Assembly: GCA_934045075.1 (NCBI GenBank)
Contig: OW203732.1
Span: 8,891,001 to 8,955,000, forward strand
Length of the DNA stretch: 64,000 nucleotides
From: Yponomeuta sedellus
Lineage: Eukaryota; Arthropoda; Insecta; Lepidoptera; Yponomeutidae
Direction of reading: 5' to 3'
Part shown: positions 31,201 to 42,298 of the stretch, in pieces
Layout of the letters: the number at the start of each line of letters is the position of its first letter
Numbering within the stretch: position 1 is the first letter of the stretch
Notes under the pieces: model-generated
What the model saw: only the letters and a program-made list of their open reading frames with translations
Database searches by the model: none
What the model was told of the DNA's origin: nothing
Translations under genes and position numbers: made by a program

Positions 31201-32605
31201 TACCTAATACCTATAATAATCTTGCGTGTATAGGAACAACACTTCGTATTACAACCCAATTTCCAGAATGTGTCGTCTTTATAACAACCTGTTTGCCGAA
31301 TCTTCAAGCATTGATATATTTGAACCAAATCCTTCTAAATTCTTTAAAATGATTGGGTCTATAATTTGTAACTCGTCTTCATCCAACGCTTCAAACGATA
31401 GTTGAATGATTAATTAAACTTATTTGTGATGTAATTTACGTTAAACGTTTATTGTTCTAGATTAAGTTATTACCTACTGCATATCCCGCTTTCAATTTGA
31501 AAAACCTCTATGTTTACATACCTTGGACTGCAGTCCAGAACACAAACAGATGTATTTTTAAATTGAATTTGTACCGACTGTATTCGGTTTTGTAAACTTA
31601 GAGCCACTTGCACAAGCCCGTAAATCTAGTTTTAAAACAAATTAAACTGGGTTCTCAATACAAAAAACTATCAAATTTGTACTAAATCTAGATTTAAGAG
31701 AACTGCGCAAGCGGCCCTTAATAAAATAAATAAATAAATCGCGATTGTATCAATAAATGAATCAACGATGTAGCATATCCAAAGGAAAAACTATGTCTTC
31801 TTCTCACGTTTAGTATATAACTATGTACTTACGTATATTACAGTTGAAAATTAGTGTAATTCATCTTTGAATACCGCTTGTGTCTAAAGTAGAGATATTC
31901 GTCACAATTGGTATTCAAAGCTTTTCGTTTCCTGAAGCAATTCCCCAATATAGGTCGGGATATTGGGTCAAATATTTCAAACGGGACTCGGATGTCGCGA
32001 TTTAAATATTAACGCCGATTTCGATTAAGGACTCGAATCAAACAAGAAAAAAAGGGAGTCGTTCCTGAATTTTCCCTGAAACCAGCGGAGTGTAAAACAG
32101 ATGTTTGCATTTTTCAGTGGTATGAATATTTTACGTATCATTTCGCAGTCCGGGCGAATTCATCTCCACTTGAAAGATTTATATCGGACGAAATCTCGAG
32201 TTTATAGGCGAACGCTCTCTTAAATGTCTCTCTCGGATCCCGAGGACTTGGTACCAATAAAATATGTATCCATTTTTGAGATTAGCTTTAGATTACGTAC
32301 TTCTTTCGACACGCAATACTCGACACAAGCTATATTAGTTCAACTTGTGAGGGTCAAGCGCGATGACTTTCATATACTAACGGTTTTATTTGTGAAAACA
32401 CGATTCCTTAAAACGTGCTATACACGCCGTATAAATAATCTAGGAACTTTGCATTTGTGTCCATTTGCAGTGCGTTTATAGAGTGTTTTAAGAGAACTGT
32501 GTTTTTATCAATAACCTAATAAATGTCTACTAAAATACAAGATGCTTTTTGGTGGATATAAACAAATCGTTGTTAGAAAGTGTTGAAATACTTTGCTCGT
32601 CGTCG
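31201..32605. promoter_or_regulatory. Unique DNA, possible regulatory stretch at 31920-32260
   Basis: Repeat-free. 31920-32260 has CG-containing blocks between AT motifs (ggtcgggatattgggtcaaa; gcgatttaaatattaacgcc; cagtccgggcgaattcatct). The frame at 32224-32481 has no recognisable domain. Regulatory role is only a guess. Confidence 0.25.
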
Positions 32606-32790
32606 TCAGATACTAGTCCACTGCTGGACATAGCCCTCCCCCAAAGAGCGCCACGTTGTGCTTTCATAAGGTGTAATGCCCATAATCCCCACGCTGGGCA
32701 TGCGGGTTGGGGATCGCAGTTCGGTGGAATTGTACTGCAGGGGGCGCTGCTGCCCACCCCTCGGTTTGCTCATCCTAGGACATTAACTCA
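32606..32790 (-). mobile_element. LINE 3' end (QQW-type)
   Basis: Left end tagtccactgctggacatag is the reverse complement of the coding end Gly-Glu-Gly-Tyr-Val-Gln-Gln-Trp; then cataatccccacgctgggca, gcgggttggggatcgcag. Copies at 47780 (plus) and 50337 (minus). Confidence 0.7.
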
Positions 32791-32816
32791 GGAATAACTA
32801 ATTTAAGAACTAAAAC

Positions 32817-33107
32817 CTGCTGCAGCCTAGTGGCAGAACAATGGACTCGGAAGCAAAAGACCCGAAAGTTCGATTTCCAGTGCGGGCTAGATCTTATTTT
32901 CTAAGTTATGTATATTTCTGAAGTTACAGTCGCAATACCACTCGCTAACGTGAAGGAAAACATCGTAAGGAAACCTGAGTATCTGCGGTCAAATACCTCA
33001 GCGCTTGAAATTGCCTATCCACTGTGGGTGCGCGTGATAATTAAATTAAGCCCATACTCTTTCCCTGAGAGAAGGCCCTGCAGTGGGGCGTTTATAGGCT
33101 ACATACA
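32817..33107 (+). mobile_element. Family 4 SINE with second tail type
   Basis: tRNA-like head (tagtggcagaacaatggact, gttcgatttccagtgcgggc), gaaggaaaacatcgtaagga, acctcagcgcttgaaattgc, attaagcccatactctttcc, gcagtggggcgtttataggc. Differs from 3168 and 16285 in the 3' half, so Family 4 has two tails on one head. Confidence 0.85.
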
Positions 33108-33549
33108 AAAATATTTAAAAAAATAAAAAACCCGACTGCAGTGATAAATCAACTGAAAGGGAAAAAATAAGATAATTTTATTTTCAAATGCTAATGTCGA
33201 ATCAGAAGAGTTCATGCTGCTTTACTTGAGGGACCAAATAATATAACTTTATAAGCATTATTTGCTCAAACTATTGCATTTATTATTTTATATAAAATGA
33301 TGCAGGCGGGACCCATTAGAGGACTTTAAACAAACAGTAATGGGTCCCGACTGCAACATTTTATATAAAATAATAAATGCAACAGTTTGAGCAAATAATG
33401 CTTATAAAGTTATATTATTTGGTCCCTCAAGTAAAGCAGCATGAACTCTTCTGATTCGACATTAGCATTTGAAAATAAAATTATCTTATTTTTTCCCTTT
33501 CAGTTGATTTATCACTGCAGTCGGGTTTTTTATTTTTTTAAATATTTTT
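33108..33549. repeat. 442-bp near-perfect palindrome
   Basis: Arms 33108-33318 and 33338-33549 (about 211 bp each) differ at only about three positions; spacer of 19 bp (33319-33337). Within each arm, cccgactgca at the outer end and tgcagtcggga (tgcaggcggga in the left arm) near the centre are themselves inverted, so each arm looks like a small element of about 190 bp with TIRs, present twice head to head. No coding capacity. Confidence 0.95.
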
Positions 33550-34039
33550 TTTATTTTTGACCTTTTAGTGACTCAGTAAAACGATAAAATTTAAAGGTCC
33601 ATCTGTTCTGTTTACATGCATTAAATCGTTATATTATTTTATGTCCTAAATGAATTTTAGTTTACTGCTTTATTTTCTTTTGTTCGACAATGGACATGTC
33701 TCGGCAAATCATAAATATTTTTACTGATATACTTGTTTGATATAGTCATAGGTACCACCTGCCTGCATTAAAAATTTATATCGTACGATATTTTTTAGCA
33801 AGTATAATGAATATGGTCTAATGGTGTTAAACTATCTAGAATATTTGCAAAGGAAACAACAGATTTTCTTCTTTATTATCCTTACATAAATTGTCTGTTT
33901 TTTATGTAGCCTAAAAACGCTCCACTGCACCTAGTTATTTAATGTTAACGATTGTAGGTGGGGACTGGAATAGTCACAAATTATCTCTTCGACCTGAACG
34001 GCGCTCAGCTTTCGACATCTCCAGAGTAGAATTCTTCGT
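33550..34039. other. AT-rich DNA with a Family 4 tail scrap
   Basis: 33900-33931 (tttttatgtagcctaaaaac, gctccactgc) is a minus-strand Family 4 end. Otherwise nothing recognised. Confidence 0.35.
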
Positions 34040-34395
34040 GCTTACATTGCTGGGCCCAGTCTTCGGTCTCGCTAATTACTTAGAATAAGGACTTTTAAAT
34101 GGGAACATAAATGGTCTGAGCCTTCAGCCGCGGCCTGTACAAAGGCGCGACAGGTTTCCTCCTAACAGCAACTTTAAGTAACTGTCGCGGCCTTCGGCCG
34201 CGCTAATAGTCTCTCCATTTGGCATCAGCGTAAATAGAGCTCAGCATTTGGAATCGCCGTGGGAGTATTCCTCTAGCCCGCTTCACAGCCTTCGGCCGTG
34301 CCGCGACCTGTTTTGAGCTCGGCCTTCAACCTCGTCGCGGCAAGTTTCCTTGCACCCACATGATGGGGCTCGGCCTTCGGCCTGGCGTAGTTATT
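34040..34395. repeat. Cluster of GGCCTTCGGCC-type hairpins
   Basis: Six related motifs: cagtcttcggtctcg (34059), gagccttcagccgcggcc (34119), cgcggccttcggccgcg (about 34187-34203), cagccttcggccgtg (34288), ctcggccttcaacctcg (34319), ctcggccttcggcctgg (34369). Several form tight stems closed by a TTCG tetraloop. Each is followed by similar words (cgctaat, gcgacctgtt), so they are diverged copies of one longer unit. Confidence 0.7.
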
Positions 34396-35285
34396 TAGAG
34401 TTGTGGCATGGGCGTGGAGACATACAAAATCTTGGTTTTCTGAATGCAAAAATATTACCGGTATTAAAATGAACTATAACAAATTCATCTTGAGGTGGCC
34501 CCCTAAAGCATTGAAAAATTTTACTGAATATTTAGGTGTAGATAAGCAATCTTTGGTCTCACAAGTGAACAGGAAACCTAACACAAAATCATAATCTTAT
34601 TTTCGGAGGAAACGAGATAAAATTCGTTAAGATGAATAGAGCTAGAATTTTTTTAAATTTCATGGGTCCTACGATACGAGGTCACGGAGGATCCGTCTTC
34701 GGTTACCAGTGAGAGCGTTCAAATATTTTTTCATCATTTATTGTTTCTTCTTCGAACCCAGCTTGTCAGACTATGACCGCACAGGGGAAAAGGAGTTACA
34801 TGCTACACTTTATATATTTTGTTCAGTTAGTTTTGGTCTAAGTGTCAGTAGGAAATTAATATCAGTGTTAAGAAATTAATTATTTTTTCTCAAACATGCT
34901 CGGAAATGTTTGTGTTATTACCATGAAATAAAGCCACAAATTTTCTCTTTTATGGCTCCCGCCTCACTTTACTGGCCTAAGCCAGTAAAGTAAGTATGAA
35001 AATCCATTACCGTCCGCTGCTCTAACTTTTTAAATTTACTTACTAAAATTAAACTGACCAAGGAAAAATTACATACAGCCAACCGTTATGTTATGTAAGC
35101 ATACTTAGATTAACAAAAAAAACCATCTATGGTATTGGTTTTTGTGCGGTTAAACATGGTGCTCAAATATGTTAGTGTATTTAAAAAAATAAAAAAGGCG
35201 GCAAACTAAACTATTATTTCTTAATTACCTAGTAATTATTTTAATATTAATATTTCCTCGCATTGTTTGAGAAAAGCATTATACA
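34396..35285. other. Unclassified DNA, one short hairpin
   Basis: 34966-34991 is a perfect 11-bp hairpin (actttactggc / gccagtaaagt, loop ctaa). The frame at 34403-34594 may belong to a decayed element but has no recognised domain. Confidence 0.35.
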
Positions 35286-35385
35286 ATCCTCGGCCGGAAC
35301 AGGGATTGCAGGACTCGTTCTAGACGGCTTCGTCTACGACTCGGCCGTCTATCCCAAACTCGTCCAGCAATCCCTTACTTCTGGG
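35286..35385. repeat. Imperfect hairpin with TTCG centre
   Basis: agggattgcaggactcg (left) and ctcgtccagcaatccct (right) are near-complementary around tagacggcttcgtctacg. Confidence 0.55.
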
Positions 35386-35479
35386 CCTCTGCAGTAATGT
35401 ATTATTATTATTACACCATATGAGGTTGATATTTCTTAAATTAATGAGATAAACGAATGGCGTAGAAAGAAATAAACAC

Positions 35480-35640
35480 TTTATACGCATTATTTCTTTC
35501 AGCACTTATACCGTTTCTATAGACGGTTTGTTTACATGTAGAGCAAAGCTGATATTATGTAAATTTATACATGTACTAGAATAAATATATGCCAGCGCCA
35601 TCTAGTGGCTAAAAGTGGTACTGTAGGACAGGGTTTCAGC
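35480..35640 (+). mobile_element. Copy of the gcgccatct repeat unit
   Basis: gtttgtttacatgtagagca, tacatgtactagaataaata, cagcgccatctagtggctaa are repeated with small changes at 37060-37190 and partly at 37330-37390. Confidence 0.65.
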
Positions 35641-36307
35641 AGACAAGAAGAGAAACGTTGTTTCAGCACGACAGCACGAACTTAGGGATCTATTTATTGA
35701 AGCAATATGAAACTTACTAAGGATTACGGATTAGTAACTGTACTACTCGCACCACAGTAGTATTGTGTCGGTCATGTACGAAGTACGATTAAGATACGTT
35801 ACCATGCAATGACCGAAAGGAAACGTTTCCCAGTAATAATCGGACATTCGGTATATTCGTTCATTGCTCTCGCGATCACGGATTGGCTGAATGAATAAAT
35901 GAACCGGACCGGGTGACGAATATGGCCGAGAGCGAACGAACGCTGCATGAGAGAGAGTGTGATGATTGAACTGAACGGAGCGAAATTGTTTCGATCGGTC
36001 TCCCTTCAGCCCGTCGGTCTTTTCCGAACTTTAGAAGTAGGTCGTATGTCGTAGCAATAAAGATTGTTTTTACTTGTTTTGTTTTTTGTTTCATTCATTG
36101 TGTCAATTCTGCGCTGCTGGTTCGCGCGCTTATCCAAGTAGGTACTTTTGTAAAAGTAATACCGTGTTGTTTTCATGATGTTAGTTTCTCTAACGAATAT
36201 AACATAATATTTTCACTGTGTTATTATAGTGAATTATTGGTGAAGGAGATTTTTCTGTTTCGTGCGCTTTGGGACGCTTATTTCTATGGTAGTAATCTTT
36301 TTCTGCG
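35641..36307. other. Unclassified; possible solo LTR-like region
   Basis: 35840-36100 is richer in GC, with gtagcaataaagattg (polyadenylation-like) at 36052-36067 and T-rich sequence behind. No clear TG...CA ends or direct repeats, so an LTR is only a possibility. Confidence 0.2.
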
Positions 36308-36343
36308 AGCTACTTTTGTTCTTTGCAAATAACAAAAGTAGCT
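36308..36343. repeat. Perfect 13-bp hairpin
   Basis: agctacttttgtt pairs with aacaaaagtagct, loop ctttgcaaat. Confidence 0.85.
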
Positions 36344-36829
36344 TACGATAATCTAGATGGTAATTGTACTGTGGTAATTGCTAATTCATTGTACGTAGGA
36401 AAAAAAATTACTCGAACTATAAATATTTGTTGATTAATTTTATAGTACTTCTAATATAATGGTGGCACGGCAACATTAAAAATATTAATCGTATATTAAT
36501 GGTCCTGTTAAAATACAGATATTTAAAAAAAGCATATTTTATGGCTGAAAGGTCAAAACGTGAACGTTGAGATGGTTCTACTATGAGGTCCTGTTAGTAC
36601 TAATATACAGTACTAGTACATTGTCTCAAATGTAACAGTACGGAGCGATCTTCAAGATGTCCGAGCAGGCCCAATACTACACCACAGCGCAAAGCGAGGT
36701 ATATTACCTACGTCACTAGTCGTGCCAATTATTAGCGGGCAGTCGGTATTGGTCGAAGTGATTCGCAAGCGCTCAAATACTATCCAATTTTGTTTAATAT
36801 TATGTAAGGCCTTCGGACAAAACCATACC
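36344..36829. other. Unclassified AT-rich DNA
   Basis: No gene. A gtaaggccttcggac string at 36805 echoes the hairpin cluster at 34040. Confidence 0.3.
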
Positions 36830-37552
36830 GCAATTTAGAACACAAACAGCGCCATCTGTGGTTGGGTAGAGGAACTAATGCTACAGTACTTTAATTAGAA
36901 GTGAATATTATTTATGTTGCGTTTGTTCTCTATTAATGCTGATTTAATGTAATCAACGACACCCGCAAAATCCGCAAAATTCGTGCTAGGCGTAGTTAAA
37001 CAAAATTATATTTTTTAATTAAATGAATGATCTAGAAGGATTAAACCACTTTATAGGAATTATTTCTTTCCGCATTTGTACCAATTCTATAAATGGTTTG
37101 TTTACATGTAGACCAAAGCCGAAATTATGTACACACATGTATTAGAATAAATAAAATATAGCAGCGCCATCAAGTGGCTAAAAGTGGTACTTTAATTGCT
37201 TAGAAGTAAATGTTATTTTTTGTTCCGTTGGTTCTCTATTAATGCTGATTTTATGTAACTTACGTCATCCGCAAAATTCTGTTTTAAATATTTCACACCT
37301 GTTAGGGATAGTTCAATAAAATTAGTATTCGAATAAAATAAACTAAATATAACAGCGCCATCTAGTGGCTCCTAGCTGTACTTTAACGAAGCTTCTTAAC
37401 GAATTTTATTTTTCGTCACGGTTCTGATCGCATAATTATGATTTTATATAGCCTATGACACCCGTGCAAGGATGCCGAATCGAATGACACCTTGTTTAAC
37501 AAAATCTGACCATTGGTTAAGGAGTTATGAGGGAACATAGAATCGGACATAC

Positions 37553-37583
<31 letters not shown>

Positions 37584-37640
37584 CGCACTAAACACATTAC
37601 CCTCCTTTTGGGCTTCGCTGCAGTCGGGTAAAAAAGGCTG
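36830..37640 (+). mobile_element. Multi-unit interspersed repeat with (ACAT)n and tgcagtcggg end
   Basis: Three successive units start with agcgccatct (36847, 37161, 37356) and continue gtggctaaaagtggtacttt, gttctctattaatgctgatt, tcatccgcaaaa. The end is gttaaggagttatgagggaa, a (ACAT)n run (37553-37584), accctccttttgggcttcgc, tgcagtcgggta. That last motif is also the terminus of the palindrome at 33108. Class unclear (retroposon or other non-autonomous element). Confidence 0.6.
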
Positions 37641-37667
37641 AGTTATTGGTACTTTTTAATCGATTTC

Positions 37668-38028
37668 AACCCTGTATGGTCCCCAATGCTGAGGCACTGG
37701 TCTCTCCCTGTGTTGCAGGAAGGTTAGGCTATACTCCACCACGGGGGCCAAGTCCGGGTTGGTGGAGGATTGTAAGACAGTGGCAGACCTTACTGTCAAA
37801 AGTTATCAAGCCGCCCATAAAGCCTCTGACATGGCTTAACGACTGCCATTACATGACAGCCGGCACCCAGGGCTTAACGTGCCTTGCAAAGCACGGAAGC
37901 GCTCTGAAAAATGCCACTAGCGGTAGTAACGGGACGGTCACCCATTCCGCACCTGACCGCGCCTGTTGTTGCTTAACTCGAGTGATTGATTACAATAACT
38001 CGGTTCGGCTAGGCCACGAGCGCTTCTT
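37668..38028 (-). mobile_element. Family 3A (5S rRNA-headed element), full length
   Basis: Left tail ttaatcgatttcaaccctgt; right head on the minus strand ctagccgaaccgagttattg, tcgagttaagcaacaac. The internal 130-codon frame is a repeat artefact shared with 10096 and 57457. Confidence 0.85.
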
Positions 38029-38483
38029 AGCTGACTAGGCACTCTTTAATCATCAAAATTAAATGTGGCTTGCCTTTGCTGTACTCTCTTCAGGGAGCAA
38101 CACAATCTCGGTCGGTAAAAACAATTTTTACCACGGTTGTATTTAATATCAGCGCTGGTATGGCTATTAGCAATCCGATTTAATACTTGATCAATGACAA
38201 TAGAGTTTACATTAGCACGCGTCGGAATTGTCCGCTTTAATTTTGTAATTGTCAGTGTTGCTAGGCTTTTGTAGTTGCTGGATCCTGTCTATCAGGCGCC
38301 GGCAGGGACGCTAAATACGCTACCGACGGAGATCGGATTGTCTCTCAAAGCTATTTCTCGAGGTATAATCTCCGTATTCCCACCGTGGCACGATGTGATA
38401 TCTCCAATCCTTGTGACGCTGTCATTGTTTACATTTAAGTTGGGTGCCTTTCTGTTTGAAGTCATTCCAACATTTAGATAGGT
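38029..38483. promoter_or_regulatory. Unique block, possible regulatory DNA
   Basis: Repeat-free with CG-containing patches (ggcgccggcagggacgctaa; cgacggagatcggattgtct). The short frame at 38275-38481 has no recognised domain. Confidence 0.2.
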
Positions 38484-38690
38484 TTAAAAACCTATTTAGA
38501 GGCTAAAAAATTCACCCATGCCGGGATTCGAACCCGCAACCTCTGGCTATCCGTGCCAGCGCTCTACCAATTGAGCCAATGGGCGACTCACCGACATCAG
38601 TGAAATTTCGAACCTCTTTACACTATTCTCTGTATTACGTACAGGCAGCGACATCTTGCTTAAGCAAATTGCATCACTTACTTATTTCGT
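38484..38690 (-). mobile_element. Family 1 copy, tRNA-Ile-like core 38514-38584
   Basis: This copy has a standard D arm (minus-strand ggctcaattggtagagcgct) like the one at 40690. 5' flank on the right: gacatcagtgaaatttcg, ctctgtattacgtacaggca. Confidence 0.85.
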
Positions 38691-39058
38691 CCCCGTAGGG
38701 CGGAAACTCACCAACTCGAAAAACACCGTTTCGAGAAATCGACGTTCAAAGTTTTGAAAACGAAAAAAAAATCTAGCGTCTGTTATACAGGAGATATTTT
38801 GAATGTTATTGTCTTAATGCATTTTTACTACAACAGAGCATTGTTTGATTTGACTTATAGGTATAAATTTACATCAATTTAAAAGTTATGATGGATAAAC
38901 AGTTTTTCCCTTTAATATTTTGATCTTAATCCCGAGTTAGTGATTTTCTACCTAAAGTTAGTTAATTTCTACCCAGATTTGACTATTATAAGCAGAAATA
39001 ACTCGTTTTAGTGAATTTACAACTAGTCTCTCGAAATGCATAACAGTCTCAGACATAA
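38691..39058. other. Unclassified DNA
   Basis: gggcggaaactcaccaactc near 38700; no gene or repeat family recognised. Confidence 0.3.
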
Positions 39059-40130
39059 CTAACTAAATTTGTTTTTTTGCGAACCAAAGAAGAAAACACT
39101 ACAAAAAACTTTCAAAACTTTATTCAAAAAGGAAAAAGAACAAAAAGTGTCATAAATGACCACAAAAAGAACAATAGCTAAATGAACAATAGCTTCTTCA
39201 TGGGTTTCAGGTAAGCTTAATATATCTTCAGGGATTTTATTATAGAAGCAATGCCCCATGAAGGATGTATTAACCTTTACCAGCCTAAATAGAGGAAACA
39301 ATAGTTTACGTTTATTTCTAGTATTTACATTGTGTTGGCTACCCAAAGTTTTAAAGTTACTGATATTTTTCCTAACGTACATAATGTTTTCATATATATA
39401 CTGACTGGCAACTGTCAGGATGTTAGTTTCTTTAATGAAATCTCTTAACGAATCTCTACTGCCTAGCTTATAAATAAATCTGATCGCTCTGATTGCAAGA
39501 CAAAGATGGTCTCAATGTCTGCTGCCTGTCGCCACAGAAGTATGCCATAGGACATAACACTATGGAAGTTACTAAAATAAGTTGAAATAAGAAGTTAACA
39601 AGCCTTGCAGTTGCGACGTCAGTAAGTTCCCTAAATCTTTTAACTGCTTATGCTGCTGAACTAAGCCTATTTGCATTTTTTTCTATAATATAGAAAAAAA
39701 TGCAAATAGGCTTATATTATGTTATGAGTTATCATATTATGAGGACCACATTGAAGCTTTGATCCATTGTGATATCTAGAAATACAGTTTCATTTACAAG
39801 CTCTAATTTGTATAACATTGCTATCAACCGTTTTGACATTTGGAAGAGTGAACTTTATACATTTTATCTTTTTTGAATTTAACAGTAATTTATTAGATAA
39901 GCATCCAAGAGAGCATTATTTAGCACCCGAGAGAGCATTATTTGTATTATCGAAGTCATTCTCTTGTCTCTTAATTTTAAAAATAAGTAATGTGTCAACT
40001 GCAAATAACACTAACTATGACACATTTTGAACCATGAACGCCAAATCTTTTACATATACGAGGAAGAGGGATGGCCCCAATATCGATCTCTGTGTCCACC
40101 TCTGACCCTGAAGATTTAGTTCTATTTTAT
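39059..40130 (-). pseudogene. Jockey-type LINE reverse transcriptase, decayed
   Basis: Read from 40130 leftwards: Gly-Pro-Ser-Leu-Phe-Leu-Val-Tyr (fingers-palm), Phe-Ala-Val-Asp in place of the catalytic Phe-Ala-Asp-Asp, then LLLNSKKIKCIKFTLPNV (thumb-proximal part). Further on, MSYGILLWRQAADIETIFVL and, in another frame, the C-terminal region 39059-39382 (NTRNKRKLLFPLFRLVKVNT, HCFYNKIP). Stops, frameshifts and a 53-bp palindrome (39662-39714) interrupt it. The N-terminal endonuclease and first ORF are absent, consistent with 5' truncation. It cannot be active. Confidence 0.8.
39662..39714. repeat. Perfect 26-bp palindrome inside the LINE remnant
   Basis: taagcctatttgcatttttt (start of left arm) mirrored perfectly to aaaaaatgcaaataggctta with a 1-nt centre. 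Because it lies within former coding sequence it arose after the insertion. Confidence 0.95.
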
Positions 40131-40167
40131 ATCAGCTCTTTGAACTCTCTCTAAATATGATGTCATA

Positions 40168-40222
40168 AGTTTTAGCTAAAACCATAGACCAAAAAGGTAT
40201 TTTTGGTCTATGCCAAAACTAA
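40168..40222. repeat. Hairpin, 13-bp perfect core
   Basis: catagaccaaaaa (40183-40195) and tttttggtctatg (40200-40212), loop ggta; flanking agttttag/ccaaaact pairs partly. Confidence 0.85.
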
Positions 40223-40483
40223 CTAAAATGGCTTAGGTGACGACGAGACTGTACTTTGGGTAGGCGTAAAATAATTAAATACATTTAATTAATTGTTCCT
40301 TTCAATGTGGCTGTAAAACATTGTAATTAGTAAATTTTTGAAGTGTTTTAATTTTGGAACTATGGCTTCTATGAAAAAACTGGTTAGACAGAAATGTAGA
40401 GAAAAAAAATGCGATCCTAATGCTACTAAACGCTCATTTTCTCCTTAAGTCGACTTGGTGAGTTTCCGCTCTACGGGGACGAT

Positions 40484-40904
40484 TTGTCCTTAGCACGGGT
40501 TAGTGCATTAAAAATAAAAATAGTATAATCATGTGGGTACAGTGATATCGTTCCGATATAAAAACCTAACTGCAAAGTAGGTAGTCGGGGCTGTAAGTGA
40601 TGCAATTTGCTTAAGCTAGATGTCGCTGCCTGTACGTAATACAGAGAATAGTGTAAAGAGGTTCGAAATTTCACTGATGCCGGTGAGTCGCCCATTGGCT
40701 CAATTGGTAGAGCGCTGGCACGGATAGCCAGAGGTCGCGGGTTCGAATCCCGGCATGGGCGGAATTTTTAGCCTCCAAATAGGTTTTTAAAATGTCTAAT
40801 AAATAAGGCCAATATCAGGTTTATCTTTTTAAACTTATAGAACACTTAGCTTAGACATTACCAGAAACATTTAATTATGTATGACATTTCGTCGTACATT
40901 GTAA
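40484..40904 (+). mobile_element. Family 1 long copy, tRNA-Ile-like core 40690-40760
   Basis: Complete 5' region (tgtccttagcacgggttagt, taaaaacctaactgcaaagt, tgatgcaatttgcttaagc, cctgtacgtaatacagagaa), core with ordinary D arm, T5 run, then 3' extension to 40904. 40710-40904 is identical to 45498-45692. Anticodon loop acggata lacks U33. Confidence 0.9.
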
Positions 40905-41458
40905 CATATTAAGTCTTAAATCTATGTTGTGATATAATAAAATACCTAAGGCAAAAAGTAGTGGCCCGGTTCAGACCCGGACAGCGCTGGTTTTCAGCCA
41001 CTACCTTCTACGAGGACTATAACTGTTAACTAAGTAACTAATAGAGTTCTGATACACTCTCCGAAACATATTTTTGTGTAAGTTCTTAATTGTAGAAAGA
41101 GACCACATTATTGCATAACCACAAAAAAGAATACCTACAAGCATAATTTCGTATAATGAAAGAGAACCCTAGGATTTACCTACTCGCAAAAAAATCAAGT
41201 AAGCAAATCCGAACTATGGTGCCATTTTAAAATCCACCCCTCAAATATAAAAGGGTAGCACAATACGAGTACAGGTGATTGGTTTCATCCAATGAATTTT
41301 TACCTGTTCATCGATTCCACGACGTGTAGGTAGCTTTGTTCTCAGTTAGTCAATATCGATACGTCTCTTTTGAAACTTTTATAGAAGGAGGATTTTTTTA
41401 ATTGAAAATTCGAAAAAAGAACCTCTCATCAAAGTAATAAAAATACGGCACTACATAT
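40905..41458. other. Unclassified AT-rich DNA
   Basis: No gene recognised. Confidence 0.3.
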
Positions 41459-42230
41459 TTTTTTAATACAGTTGCTCAAAAAGTGGCGTATTGCAGGGAC
41501 GTATAGCGTGCGGGATGTGGGCTATTACACACTCGTGGTTTTATTTTACCTTTCCCGCACTAGTGCGTTCTAACGTTCGTTCGTAAAAACCAACCATGAA
41601 GTTTATACTAAAAAAAATCATAGAATAGGTATTTTTCCTTATGTCAAATATAAGTTGTAACCACTGTCAAACTCCGTGCACTGCTCTATGGTTTATAAGG
41701 AAACCACAGATAATAGAACGAATTTGACAGTTATTGCTACAGAATTTATCTGTGAGGAAAAACGCCCACTGTTATTTCACATTTATGATTTGAAAAAAAA
41801 ATATGATTCATGCAAATACGTATATTTCTATAAAGAAGCTACTAATTTGTTTCATTACTTTATTAATAGGTTTTTTTTTCATTTCAACTCATTTTCATTT
41901 CATATCTTTAAAAAAAATCTACTGAAGACTTAGCTGTATGGGCATATTTCCCTTTGCCTACCAGAATGGGTGAAGAAAAAAAAAATCTCTGCTTATATTC
42001 TTTTACGGTTGGCGCCATTTTCCAAATAATTTTATTTTACTAAATTGCTTAATTTTTTCGCAACTGTATTAAAAATAGTCGTTCAGTACACGTGAGGAAC
42101 CGTCATTGCAACTTGTTCCGACTGTCAACCCTCGCCTTCGGTTGCGCCTCGGCTCGGGTTGACATTTGTCGGAACTCTTTGCAATGACAGCCTTTCCGCA
42201 CTTGTAATGAAATATACTATTTTATCCAAT
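41459..42230 (-). mobile_element. Element X, longer copy
   Basis: tttttttaatacagttgct at 41459 and gcaactgtattaaaaata at 42060 are inverted repeats. The outer right part (42080-42230: gtcattgcaacttgttccga, cggaactctttgcaatgaca, gcacttgtaatgaaatatac) matches 27742-27870 reversed. The frame 41676-41933 inside has no recognised domain. Confidence 0.5.
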
Positions 42231-42298
42231 TAAATTTTCACTGAGCGATGGGAATCAATAAATTGCTATGGCAAAAGTAACATATCCAAAGCGAATGT

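Noticed and set aside
35641..36130. Solo LTR
   Set aside because: A polyadenylation-like signal is present but no TG...CA ends, target duplication, or second copy was found in the window.
41676..41933. 85-residue frame as a transposase fragment
   Set aside because: It lies inside Element X but is low-complexity (Phe/Lys/Asn-rich) with no catalytic motif visible.
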